A model generated the notes under the pieces. It was not told the origin of the DNA and searched no databases. It saw only the letters and a program-made list of their open reading frames with translations. A stretch of DNA of 64,000 nucleotides from Treponema putidum (GTDB taxonomy: Bacteria > Spirochaetota > Spirochaetia > Treponematales > Treponemataceae): the NCBI RefSeq assembly GCF_000755145.1, contig NZ_CP009228.1, forward strand, positions 679,827 through 743,826. The letters run 5' to 3'. Each line of letters opens with the position of its first letter. The stretch's first letter is position 1. Below are positions 53,453-61,911 of the stretch, piece by piece. The translations under genes were made by a program, and so were the position numbers.

Positions 53453-53484
53453 AAAAAAGGCAGCTCGCAAGAGCTGCCTTTTTT
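53453..53484. terminator. Bidirectional Rho-independent terminator
   Basis: AGGCAGCTC-gcaa-GAGCTGCCT with six A on the left and six T on the right, between the TPR gene (+) and the barrel gene (-). Confidence 0.92.
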
Positions 53485-53500
53485 AATTAAAGTTAGAAAT

Positions 53501-54208
53501 TTACAGCCTGATAGAAAGGCCTAATTTTAAGTTTACGCTGTTAGCAATAACATCTTTTATGTTGCCGCTAGTATTGGAAACCGTATATTCTTGATCTCCA
53601 ACTTTAAATGTCTTTTGAACTTTTAAAGGAGCAAAATAAACAGTATCGGCAACACCTGCATAAATACCTATAATATTTGTAAAATAATAGCTTGCAAGAA
53701 CATTAACTCCCATACCGAACATTACATCCAATTTGTCGTAACTGACATTCTGGTTAGCTATAGAAAGAGATTGAGTTGCCTTCATAGCATTTAACCCTAT
53801 ACCGCCTCCCAAAAATAGGTTAAAAGGAGTATTTTTAAGCAAGGTGATGCCGACTCCAAGCTGAGAGTCAAGAATAAAGGCATTCTTTACTAAAAACTTA
53901 TCTTTTTCAGAGGTTGCTCCCTTTACAAGTTGGCTATGGTTTTGACCGGGAAAGGCAATTTGAGTCATAAGATAAAAAATACCTGCCCTAAGATCCACAG
54001 CCGCACCCGCAGCATTGTTCTTTTCCTCTTTAGCATTTTTTAATGCATTTTTTACATCGGCACTAAACGTATCAAAATTGCCATCATTTTTAGTATGTAC
54101 AAAATAACTCGTAAAGGCAGGGCCGAACGAAATAGCAATATCTGCAAATGCAAAAGCAACAGATGTAGCCGAAATAATCAAAATTAAAATCATTTTTTTG
54201 TGCTTCAT
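53501..54208 (-). CDS. Outer-membrane beta-barrel-like protein (paralogue 1)
   Basis: A 235-residue protein from the ATG at 54208, which AGGAGG precedes; an earlier in-frame start adds only 7 residues. It has a signal peptide (about residues 1-22, ending FAFAD) and then alternating hydrophobic strands with Gly-rich turns: LGVGITLLKNTPFNLFLGGG, YYFTNIIGIYAGVADTVYFA, and the terminal strand VNLKLGLSIRL ending in Leu. This is the layout of small outer-membrane barrels. It is clearly paralogous to the neighbouring gene at 54310-55137, sharing the LKN/KS-x-P-x-NLF-GGG and DTVYF-P segments. Function is unknown. Confidence 0.75.
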   Translation of the reverse strand: MKHKKMILILIISATSVAFAFADIAISFGPAFTSYFVHTKNDGNFDTFSADVKNALKNAKEEKNNAAGAAVDLRAGIFYLMTQIAFPGQNHSQLVKGATSEKDKFLVKNAFILDSQLGVGITLLKNTPFNLFLGGGIGLNAMKATQSLSIANQNVSYDKLDVMFGMGVNVLASYYFTNIIGIYAGVADTVYFAPLKVQKTFKVGDQEYTVSNTSGNIKDVIANSVNLKLGLSIRL

Positions 54209-54309
54209 AATAAACCTCCTATAAAACACATTTTTTTCTATTTAGAAAAACATAGTTAAAACTCCGAAGACCGGAATTTGTTACAGCTTTATTAAAAACA
54301 ATACTTATT

Positions 54310-55137
54310 TTACAGCTTAAAGGCAACAGCCAATCTTAATGCAAGGTTATTAGCCCATGAATAATTTATAAGAGAATTAATATCTTGTTTTCCATCACTG
54401 GTAATCGTATAAGTAAAACCGCTTCCGTTTATTGCCTTTCCTTTGTAATATCTTTGGTTTGACATCGGAATAAAATATACCGTATCTTTAATATCAAAAG
54501 AAATGCCTATATTTTTTGTAAAATAATAATTCAAAGCTGCATTTATACCCAGACCCGCCATAGCGATACTTCGTGTCTCGTTAAGTTCCCTTGCTACGAT
54601 ATTGCCATCTTTATCTTTTATCGTTTTGACGTATTCATCGGGAAGTTTTCTTTTTGTCTGAATATAGTTTATACCTAAACCGCCTCCTACAAAAAGATTT
54701 ACAGGTAAGCTCTTTAAAATATTTATACCCAAGCCTATCTGACCATCAACAATAACGGAATTATTCAACTTATTTGTAGCCCCCATGTCCTTTAGTTTTT
54801 GACCAAGAGGGTCATCTCCTGTAGGTATCTGTGTAAAAGGAAAGCCTATGCTTATATTTGCATAAACATAGCTTATTTTAAGTTTTAAGCCCAGGGCCAA
54901 GGCATTATACGAATCAACAGACTTTGGAGCATCCATTGTAAGGTTTCCTTGTCCTAGAGCATCCCCTAAACCTTGTGCCAAATTAGCTTTAAGAGAATCC
55001 GTGTTATAAACTGTCACCATATTATGATTCATATAACCGAGTCCTACATCCCCGGATATGTCCATAAAATCGAAATCAAGAGCCGATAAAGGTAAAATAC
55101 AGCCTAAAACTAAAACAATAAAAATAAATTTTTTCAT
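54310..55137 (-). CDS. Outer-membrane beta-barrel-like protein (paralogue 2)
   Basis: A 275-residue protein with a signal peptide (residues 1-19, ending PLSALD) and a predicted barrel: SGDVGLGYMNHNM, LGLKLKISYVYANISIGFPF, GLGINILKSLPVNLFVGGGL, LNYYFTKNIGISFDIKDTVYF and a last strand LALRLAVAFKL. The final aromatic or hydrophobic residue pattern suits outer-membrane insertion. GGAGG precedes the ATG. It is followed by paralogue 1 after ~100 bases, so the pair probably arose by tandem duplication and is co-transcribed. No porin or adhesin family can be assigned. Confidence 0.75.
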   Translation of the reverse strand: MKKFIFIVLVLGCILPLSALDFDFMDISGDVGLGYMNHNMVTVYNTDSLKANLAQGLGDALGQGNLTMDAPKSVDSYNALALGLKLKISYVYANISIGFPFTQIPTGDDPLGQKLKDMGATNKLNNSVIVDGQIGLGINILKSLPVNLFVGGGLGINYIQTKRKLPDEYVKTIKDKDGNIVARELNETRSIAMAGLGINAALNYYFTKNIGISFDIKDTVYFIPMSNQRYYKGKAINGSGFTYTITSDGKQDINSLINYSWANNLALRLAVAFKL

Positions 55138-55256
55138 AAATCAATCCTCCAAAATAAAATTACAATCGATAGTCCTAATAGACTACCGTAGGTATTATAG
55201 CCCAATATAAATATATTTTCAATAAAAAATAAGAAATAATTATTTTTTAATATCTA

Positions 55257-55285
55257 TTGCCGTTTTTACTTAAAAATAGTAGGAT
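55257..55285 (+). promoter_or_regulatory. Promoter predicted to give a leaderless DUF2156-gene mRNA
   Basis: TTGCCG (55257-55262), 17 bp, TAGGAT (55280-55285), 6 bases (ATAAGT), ATG at 55292. The -10 is weak, but the spacing is identical to five other genes here. Confidence 0.5.
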
Positions 55286-55291
55286 ATAAGT

Positions 55292-56183
55292 ATGAATGTA
55301 CCACAGTATCCTGAATTTGCACCCATTTCGTTGGAAATGCAATCCGAAATGGAATTTTATTTAAAAAGGCTTCCTGACGGAATATCGGAGCTTACTTTTC
55401 TTAATTTATACCTTTTTAGACATAATTATAAGTATCAAGTCTCAAAAACCGATAATCTGTTGATAATACTAGGAGAATACAGGGGTGAAAGTTTTTTTAT
55501 TACACCTTGCTGCACAGTAGATGTCGAAATAACAAAGGAATTATCGGCAAAATATAAAAAATGGATGATTCTTTCAAAATCTTTTTTAGATAATAACACC
55601 AATGTCTTCAATCTGCCTTTTTTTTAAAGAGCTAAAAATAGAAGAGGATAGAGATAACTTTGACTATGTTTATCTTAGGAAAGATTTGGCTGAACTAAAA
55701 GGTAAGGACTTTCATAAAAAAAAGACCCATATAAATAAGTTTGAAAAATCTTATGACAAGATAAAAATCGAACCTCTCACCCTTGAAAATGTAGACGATG
55801 CCAAGAAAGTGCTTGAGGAATGGAATAGAACAAAAGTAACCTCAAATCCTGAAAATTCCGACTATGAAGCAGCCTTAGATGCCCTTTCAATTTTAAGCAG
55901 GACTTCAATGATGGGCATAATTCTATATGTTTGGGATGAACCCGTAGCTTGGACGCTGGCGGAAATAACACAAAACAATAAAACAGCCGTTATTTTATTT
56001 GAAAAAGCTCTGGCTTCTTACAAGGGAAGTTTTCAATACATTAACTATGCCTTTGCAGGTTATCTGCCTAAATATATAGAATTTATAAATAGAGAACAGG
56101 ATTTAGGCGATGAGGGACTAAGACAAGCAAAAATGACATATAAACCGATAAAATTCATAAAAAAGTATAGAATTTTATTTTAA
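55292..56183 (+). pseudogene. DUF2156 protein (LPG-synthase C-terminal-like), frameshifted at a T8 run
   Basis: Piece 1 (55292-55627) ends just after T8 at 55618-55625. Piece 2 continues in another frame to 56183. Removing one T gives NLPFFKELKIEED and a complete ~296-residue protein. It has the DUF2156 landmarks YLRKDLAELKGKDFHKKK, HINKFEKSYD and the highly conserved end FINREQDLGDEGLRQAKM followed by YKPIKFIKKYRI. The fold is a double GNAT related to the C-terminal domain of lysyl-phosphatidylglycerol synthase. Stand-alone members have no settled function; no membrane helices are seen. Everything except the single base is intact. Confidence 0.87.
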
Positions 56184-56203
56184 ATATGATACAATAGGAA
56201 AAC

Positions 56204-57517
56204 ATGGATCTGGTAAGTACACGTAACAGTAATAAGATAGTATCTTTCTATGAGGCCGTAACAGACTGTATTCCGGCCGATGGAGGACTTTATATTCCGA
56301 AAGAAGCCTTGGACTTAAGCAATTGGACTTTTCATCTTAATGAAACTTCCAGTTTTGCCGCCATAGCGGGCTCCTTAACCTCTGCAATACTGCAAGAAGA
56401 ATTCAGCCCGGCCGTATCGGAACGTATCGCCGTTTCAGCTTTCGGAAATTACAGCCCCAGATTGCGGCAATTGGACGAAAAATTCTTTTTGCTGGATCTT
56501 TTTCACGGGCCGACAGGCTGCCACAGAGATTTCGGCTTTTTATGGTTTGCCTCGGTTCTTGAACATATTTTAACCATAACCGACAAAAAAGCCATAGTTT
56601 TAGGAACGGGAACCAAAAAGAATGGTCAAAGCATGGCTGCCGCTTTTTGGAATAAAAAAAGAGTTAAAACGCTCTTAATACACCCCAAAGGTTATGCATC
56701 CGGTATCAGGGAAGAATATTTAGCCGAAAACGGAGGTTCTATTTACTCTGTAGAATGTGACGGAGATGTAAAGGACGTTGAAAACTTAAAAAGAGCCGTA
56801 TATCTTGATAGAGCTCTTGTAGAAAAATACGGCCTTACCTTAGCAAATACGGTAAACATAGGCCGACTCCTGCCCCAAATATTCTTCTATTTTTTTGCTT
56901 TTACCCGCTTTAGAAAACAGATTTTCGGCGAAATCTATTATGCTCTTCATTCAGGTAATTATGGAAATCTTGCAGCCGGTCTTTTTGCATGGAAGAGCGG
57001 GCTTTCCCTAAACGGCTTTATTACGGATGCTACACCTGAACTATCGGTAAACAAGGACGGAGATTGCTTTTGCAAAACAATGGAAATTCCTTTGACCCAA
57101 AGAAGTGCAGCGGATCCTGTAAGCCCCTCAAACATTGAGCGCTTGGAACAGATTTTTGAAATAAGCCCCGCAATTATGAAAGCCTTAATTTTTCCAAAGC
57201 AGGTAGATGCTAAGGACTATAAAGAACTTATCAGAAAGGCCTATCAAAGATATGGAATTATGATCGATACTTCTACTGCTGCAGCCTATGGGGCCGCCAT
57301 AAAGAGTAAAATTTTAAAAAATAAGGGGCCTGAAACCATTGTTCTTATTTCAAAAGACCATCCGGCCTTTGAAAGAGATATAGTCGAGGATGCCTGCGGC
57401 GAAAAGCCTAATCAGCCTGAATACATGAAAGATTTGGACAAACCTATAAAAAATATAAAAAAGATACAGGCCTCTAAAAAAGAAATTGAAAATATGCTAA
57501 AATATATGGAGAGGTAG
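56204..57517 (+). CDS. Threonine-synthase-like protein lacking the PLP lysine
   Basis: A 437-residue protein with the whole ThrC layout: N-terminal STRNSNKIVSFYEAV and DGGLYIP, the core FHGPT motif, ANTVNIGRLLPQ, the glycine-rich SGNYGNLAAGLF and the C-terminal ISKDHPAFE. Two key elements are changed. FHGPT-x-x-x-KDFG reads FHGPTGCHRDFG (residues 100-111), with Arg108 where the PLP Schiff-base lysine belongs, and the SGDTG loop reads GTGTKKNGQ. As a PLP-dependent threonine synthase it should be inactive, so I give no symbol. An unknown role as a pseudoenzyme or an altered reaction is possible. A 44-residue ORF follows. Confidence 0.8.
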   Translation: MDLVSTRNSNKIVSFYEAVTDCIPADGGLYIPKEALDLSNWTFHLNETSSFAAIAGSLTSAILQEEFSPAVSERIAVSAFGNYSPRLRQLDEKFFLLDLFHGPTGCHRDFGFLWFASVLEHILTITDKKAIVLGTGTKKNGQSMAAAFWNKKRVKTLLIHPKGYASGIREEYLAENGGSIYSVECDGDVKDVENLKRAVYLDRALVEKYGLTLANTVNIGRLLPQIFFYFFAFTRFRKQIFGEIYYALHSGNYGNLAAGLFAWKSGLSLNGFITDATPELSVNKDGDCFCKTMEIPLTQRSAADPVSPSNIERLEQIFEISPAIMKALIFPKQVDAKDYKELIRKAYQRYGIMIDTSTAAAYGAAIKSKILKNKGPETIVLISKDHPAFERDIVEDACGEKPNQPEYMKDLDKPIKNIKKIQASKKEIENMLKYMER

Positions 57518-57522
57518 TTTTT

Positions 57523-57657
57523 ATGTCATATAAACTTGATGGAGCTAAATTTCCCACGCTTGAAGAGCTTGTGGAAGCCCTTTATCCTATTTATTCCGAT
57601 AAAATGAGCGAGGAAGAATTTAAAAAATACGCAGAAGAAAATGCCGAAAAAGATTAG
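57523..57657 (+). CDS. Small acidic protein, 44 residues
   Basis: ATG at 57523 to TAG at 57655-57657, six bases after the threonine-synthase-like stop, with GGAGAGG at a proper distance. The protein is acidic and predicted helical (FPTLEELVEALYPIYSDK and a Glu/Lys-rich tail), with no signal peptide. The good ribosome-binding site, tight spacing and clean codon use support expression. No family is recognised. It may be a partner or stabiliser of the upstream gene product (inference only). Confidence 0.65.
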   Translation: MSYKLDGAKFPTLEELVEALYPIYSDKMSEEEFKKYAEENAEKD

Positions 57658-57667
57658 TTTTTTCTCT

Positions 57668-60640
57668 TTATAAATCAATAAGGCTTTTTACCTTATATTC
57701 GGCAGCCGAAAACATCTTGGTCATATCCGAATAAATACCGGCATAAGAGTTTAAAGATAAAATATTGCATTTATGTACACTATCTTCAGGTCTTTCTTCC
57801 CATACAAGTTTAAACAAAATATTTATCAAAGCCAGCCTTTCCGTAGATTCTTTATTAAACCAAAGCTCCCCATTCCACTCGTTCAAACCTAAACAATTTT
57901 TAAGTACTTCATCATGTAAACAAAAATCCATAAAGTCCTTAACGCAATCCTTTTTTGAAATCAAATTTTCAAAAAACTTTTTCTCAGTTTCCGCCAAGCA
58001 AAATAAGCGGTTTAACAAAAATAAGGTGCTTTTTGAATTTAATTCCGGGACGCCAAAAGAGCAAAGCATTTCGGCAAGAGCAGAATCAAGGCGGCAGGTT
58101 TTTATTTTTTCTTTAGGAAAAAATTTAAACAGGGCAGACAATAAAAGGCCTGCCGTATATATGAGTACATCATCTTTTGTGTTAAGAAGCAATGTCTTAA
58201 GATCATTTATAAATAAGGTTGTTTCTTCGCTTTTAAGACTTTTATCATTAACATTTCCGTCAATTAAAGGCTCATTTGAACAAAGGCATAAAAAACACTC
58301 CATAGAATTTTTTAAACTCAAAGCTTCGGCCTTGTTTTTTTCTTTGAGGCCTTTTAAAGTTTCTTTTTCTTCATCAGAATAAAAGGTCTTAAAAAATATT
58401 TCTTCAAAGGCATCAAAGAAATCCGAAAATTTAGGATAAAGTTTCTTCAATATATCTTCAATTGTTTTCTCGTCTTTTTTAGAAGTATCGCAATAATCAG
58501 CAATTTGAGGAAAAATTTGTTTAGTGCATAGGTCCTGAACGGTCACGTAGAGAGCCCCGTACTTACATTTATTTATTTCGAATTCAATGTCTTTAAAACC
58601 CCGTCCTTCCGCTTTGTGATAGAGTTCCCTATAATAGCCATCATCATCCTTAATCTCATGGATGTTTAAAAATACTTGGCATTGATAACCGTCTAAGGCT
58701 GCAAAAAAGCCCTTTTCGGCAAGTTCGGAATTTTTTCTTAAAAAGAATAAGGAAGAACGCTGCTCATAAAACACCGTAAAATAGTACTCTCCCGAATTTA
58801 AATTAAGAGCGTTCATAAGATTTTCTTGCCTTAATTCTTTTTCATTTTGTGCATTTTTTACGGCAAAAGCCGCTGAAAGTTTTACCCACCCCGAGGCTCT
58901 TTCATAGGCATTATTATAAAATATCAATGAACGCTCTCCGTTAAAATCATTTGACCAAACAAAGACATTTTCGTTTACATTCCCCTCATTCCAAAAATCA
59001 AAGAGTCTAAATTTTTCAACGCCCGAAAAAATATGGCGTTTTTTTAAAAGAGGAAATATTTCCTTTTTATGCCTTTCAAGCAGACCGGAGTTTACGGCTT
59101 CATCCTTATAAGCTCTTTTATATTCCATCCCGTACTTTTCCGTAAAGCCTTCAAGCTGACCGTGCCCGAACATTGGAAGGCCAGGCATAGCCGACATCAT
59201 TGTGCAGACGCCGAAGTACTTATCTCCGTCCCCGAATTGGGCTATGGCTGTTTCTTCATCAGGGTTATTCATAAAATTGACATACCGCCTTAATATCTCA
59301 GGGTCAAATTCAAGAGTGTTCTTTATGGTTTCCCTGTATTTTGCGTTTTCTTCGTTTTTGAGCATATTCATAAATGCAGAGTTATATACGCGATGCATTC
59401 CGAGGGTGCGGACAAAGTAGCCTTCCATCATCCAAAAGGCTTCGGCCAGTAAGAGAGTGTCGGGAGCTTCATTTGCGCAGCGGTCTACAACCTCCCTCCA
59501 AAATTCTTCAGGAATTCTTTTTTCAAATTCTTCAATAGAAAGAGCATAGCGGGATCGGCTTGCAATGTCTCCGCCTGAACCGGGAGCCGGGTACCATAGA
59601 CGGCGAATATGTTTTTTAGCAAGCACCATAGCCGCATCGAAGCGTATGATGGGAAAATTCCTTGCAACATGGAGAATTTTTTGGATAACTTTTTCCCTCG
59701 CCTCCTTGTTTAAAAAATCTATTTGAGCCGTATCATTCCATGGGAGGCCTGTGCCGTCATTTCCATGATAGATATAGCGTACATCGCCGGAATAGTTATC
59801 GGCGCGTTTAAAAACTACGGCACAATCCGTCTTTGAATAATAACCGCTTTCAAGATAAACACCGGTTCTTCCATCCCGGGAAAGGTTTTCAGTATTGTAA
59901 TTATAGGCGGGAAAAGGAGAGTCTCTTGTTTGTAAAAAAAGATTCGGCTCTTCCATAATCCATTTGGAGTCAAGCCCCGTATGATTGGGAACCATGTCGG
60001 CCGCCATTCTAATTCCGAATTTCCAAGCTCTTTCCCTTAAATTAGCCAGAGCCGGCCAGCCGCCCAATTCTTCTGCAATTTCATAGTCATAAATACTGTA
60101 GGCACTGGCGGCCGCATCAGGATTCCCGCAAATTTCTTTAATACGGCGGCTCGCCTCGGAACGCTGCCAAACTCCGATTAACCAAAGTCCCGTTATTCCC
60201 GCATCCGCCAAAAATTTGAGCTCGGCATCAGGAATTTGATCTAAGCGGGTAATCGGTGCAGAATATTTTTTGCTTAATTGATCCAGCCAAACCAAGGTAC
60301 TCTTTGCTATTAAAACCAAATTGGGCATCCAATTTTTATCGGGAGTAAAAGCCTCATACTCTTTTAACAAATTTTCAAAGGTATAGACCGGAACATCAAA
60401 GCCTCCCCCTTGGGGCGGTGTCCATCCGCCCTTTTGTTCTTCCCTTATTAAGTCCTCGGCACCCAAAAGTTTAAGCAAAAGATTTTGAGTAAAGCGGCTC
60501 CAGTTTTCTTTTACATAGCTAAGCTGCCCTAAAATACTGTCAGGGCAACGGTTGATAGGTTCTTCCAAAAAAGAAAGAATATCAAGGTCTCCTTGTCCTT
60601 TTCCAAGTATGGCCCCTATGGGCTTATTTTTTTTGACCAT
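57668..60640 (-). CDS. Alpha-amylase-family (GH13) protein, main part of a split gene
   Basis: About 990 residues of a very large GH13 protein. The catalytic barrel has region I DMVPNHTG, region II IIRFDAAM (nucleophile Asp codon at 59636-59638), region III LLLAEAFW (acid/base Glu codon at 59441-59443) and region IV FMNNPDEET (Asp codon at 59258-59260), so the catalytic triad is complete. A ~330-residue C-terminal helical region follows. No signal peptide is seen, so it probably acts on internal glucans. The ATG at 60640 (in-frame alternative 60658) lies within the upstream ORF and directly before an A8 run. I think the true protein starts at 61242 and is split by a one-base frameshift. Confidence 0.85.
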   Translation of the reverse strand: MVKKNKPIGAILGKGQGDLDILSFLEEPINRCPDSILGQLSYVKENWSRFTQNLLLKLLGAEDLIREEQKGGWTPPQGGGFDVPVYTFENLLKEYEAFTPDKNWMPNLVLIAKSTLVWLDQLSKKYSAPITRLDQIPDAELKFLADAGITGLWLIGVWQRSEASRRIKEICGNPDAAASAYSIYDYEIAEELGGWPALANLRERAWKFGIRMAADMVPNHTGLDSKWIMEEPNLFLQTRDSPFPAYNYNTENLSRDGRTGVYLESGYYSKTDCAVVFKRADNYSGDVRYIYHGNDGTGLPWNDTAQIDFLNKEAREKVIQKILHVARNFPIIRFDAAMVLAKKHIRRLWYPAPGSGGDIASRSRYALSIEEFEKRIPEEFWREVVDRCANEAPDTLLLAEAFWMMEGYFVRTLGMHRVYNSAFMNMLKNEENAKYRETIKNTLEFDPEILRRYVNFMNNPDEETAIAQFGDGDKYFGVCTMMSAMPGLPMFGHGQLEGFTEKYGMEYKRAYKDEAVNSGLLERHKKEIFPLLKKRHIFSGVEKFRLFDFWNEGNVNENVFVWSNDFNGERSLIFYNNAYERASGWVKLSAAFAVKNAQNEKELRQENLMNALNLNSGEYYFTVFYEQRSSLFFLRKNSELAEKGFFAALDGYQCQVFLNIHEIKDDDGYYRELYHKAEGRGFKDIEFEINKCKYGALYVTVQDLCTKQIFPQIADYCDTSKKDEKTIEDILKKLYPKFSDFFDAFEEIFFKTFYSDEEKETLKGLKEKNKAEALSLKNSMECFLCLCSNEPLIDGNVNDKSLKSEETTLFINDLKTLLLNTKDDVLIYTAGLLLSALFKFFPKEKIKTCRLDSALAEMLCSFGVPELNSKSTLFLLNRLFCLAETEKKFFENLISKKDCVKDFMDFCLHDEVLKNCLGLNEWNGELWFNKESTERLALINILFKLVWEERPEDSVHKCNILSLNSYAGIYSDMTKMFSAAEYKVKSLIDL

Positions 60641-61242
60641 TTTTTTACCGTATCCCAAAAAATACCGTATGAATCTATTGTTTTTAAATTTAAATCATTA
60701 AATAAAACATCAAATTGTGCATTTGCAGGATTTCTATTTGCAAGGCATAGTAAAATAAACTCTTCAAAGGCGAGCAGTTTGTTGGGTACATTTGATGAGC
60801 CGTCAGTTGATTCAAACCATTCATCTAAGGAGAGCTTATCCGTGTAAACATCCTTTGGAGGAAAATCTTTGCAAAACTCTTTTAATAAAAAATCAAGACT
60901 ATGAAGATTTTTATTTTTAAATTCTTTTTCGATAAATTCATATCCCTTAACAAAAAAATCGGCATCAACATTTTGACGGTAAAGTCTTAAAACATAATGA
61001 AGAACTTCATCCAAAATCCCCATCGCATTTAATTCGCCTGCTTTTAAATGAGCTTGTCCTTCTCCAAAAAGGCCTTTATTTACAAGAGAATTAAAATTAA
61101 ACACAAAATTATGAACTTCGGAAATGTTTTCAAATATAATATTTCCGCATGAAGAAAAAAGAGCCGACTTTAAATTACACTTTTTGCGGATATCGCCGTT
61201 AATATGAAATTCCATTTCTTGAAAAAAAGCATTTAAACTCAT
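60616..61242 (-). CDS. N-terminal part of the GH13 protein, separated by a frameshift at an A8 run
   Basis: A 208-residue frame from the ATG at 61242, ending WSKKISP just past A8 (plus-strand T8 at 60627-60634). One extra A would continue it as WSKKNKPIGAILGKG, i.e. into the GH13 frame, giving a ~1196-residue protein. From memory, the segments FPPKDVYTDKLSLDEWF and NKLLAFEEFILLCLANRNPA match the N-terminal domain of ~1200-residue alpha-amylase-family proteins, with the following LGQLSYVKENWSRF in the second piece. It is helical, cytoplasmic and without catalytic motifs. The alternative is a genuine separate 208-residue subunit overlapping the GH13 gene by 25 bases. Confidence 0.75.
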   Translation of the reverse strand: MSLNAFFQEMEFHINGDIRKKCNLKSALFSSCGNIIFENISEVHNFVFNFNSLVNKGLFGEGQAHLKAGELNAMGILDEVLHYVLRLYRQNVDADFFVKGYEFIEKEFKNKNLHSLDFLLKEFCKDFPPKDVYTDKLSLDEWFESTDGSSNVPNKLLAFEEFILLCLANRNPANAQFDVLFNDLNLKTIDSYGIFWDTVKKWSKKISP

Positions 61243-61400
61243 AGGTTAAGTATAGCATTAAAAAGTTTAAAACGCAAGTTCTCTTTTTGACAGCCTTGAA
61301 TACACAGGTTTACGGCAAAAGCATAAAAGAAAGTATGTAACTTTTTATATTTTTATCTATTAAGGTTGATAGCAAATTAAATTGAAATAAAGGCTTTTAC

Positions 61401-61427
61401 TAAAGGCCTTATCTTAAATACCGATAA
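61401..61427 (+). promoter_or_regulatory. Sigma-28 (FliA)-type promoter of fliS
   Basis: TAAA (61401-61404), 15 bp, ACCGATAA (61420-61427), one mismatch from the consensus TAAA-N15-GCCGATAA. It lies ~37 bases upstream of the fliS ATG and leaves a short leader with GGAGG. Confidence 0.75.
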
Positions 61428-61463
61428 ATTTAGGAGACACTTATTTTTATTTTTGGAGGGGAT

Positions 61464-61904
61464 ATGAGTTATAATAGTCAGGCAGCAGCAGCCTATAAAG
61501 AAACAAGTGTTAAAACGGCAAGTCCGGGCTCTCTTATTCTTATGCTTTATGCAGAGGGAATAAAAGAGATAAATCTTGCAATTTCTAAGATGAATGTGCC
61601 TAAAATTCCTGCAAAAGATATCGAACCCATAAACAACCACATCATTAAAGCCCAAGAGATTATTACAGAGCTTATGGCGGCCTTAGATATGGATATTGGG
61701 GGAGAAATAGCGGCAAATCTTCTTTCTATTTACTCGTATTTTAACCAGCAGCTTTTAACCGCAAATTTAAAAAAAGACTACAAACCCTTGTTGGATGTAA
61801 GCTCGATGATGCAGGAGCTACATGATGCATGGAAGCAGATTACTGTGTCTCAACCTGTGCCTCAAAGGTCTGAGGTTTCCGTAGGTGTAAACATAGCGGG
61901 GTAA
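61464..61904 (+). CDS. fliS: Flagellar export chaperone FliS
   Basis: A 146-residue protein of normal FliS size. The N-terminus YNSQAAAAYKETSVKTASPG, then LILMLYAEGIKEINLA and the helical core, end with LHDAWKQI. FliS binds the C-terminus of flagellin in the cytoplasm, stopping early polymerisation before export to the periplasmic filament. GGAGGGG precedes the ATG, and a sigma-28-type promoter lies upstream, as expected for a late flagellar gene. A FlgN-like gene follows after 7 bases. Confidence 0.93.
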   Translation: MSYNSQAAAAYKETSVKTASPGSLILMLYAEGIKEINLAISKMNVPKIPAKDIEPINNHIIKAQEIITELMAALDMDIGGEIAANLLSIYSYFNQQLLTANLKKDYKPLLDVSSMMQELHDAWKQITVSQPVPQRSEVSVGVNIAG

Positions 61905-61911
61905 AAAACTT

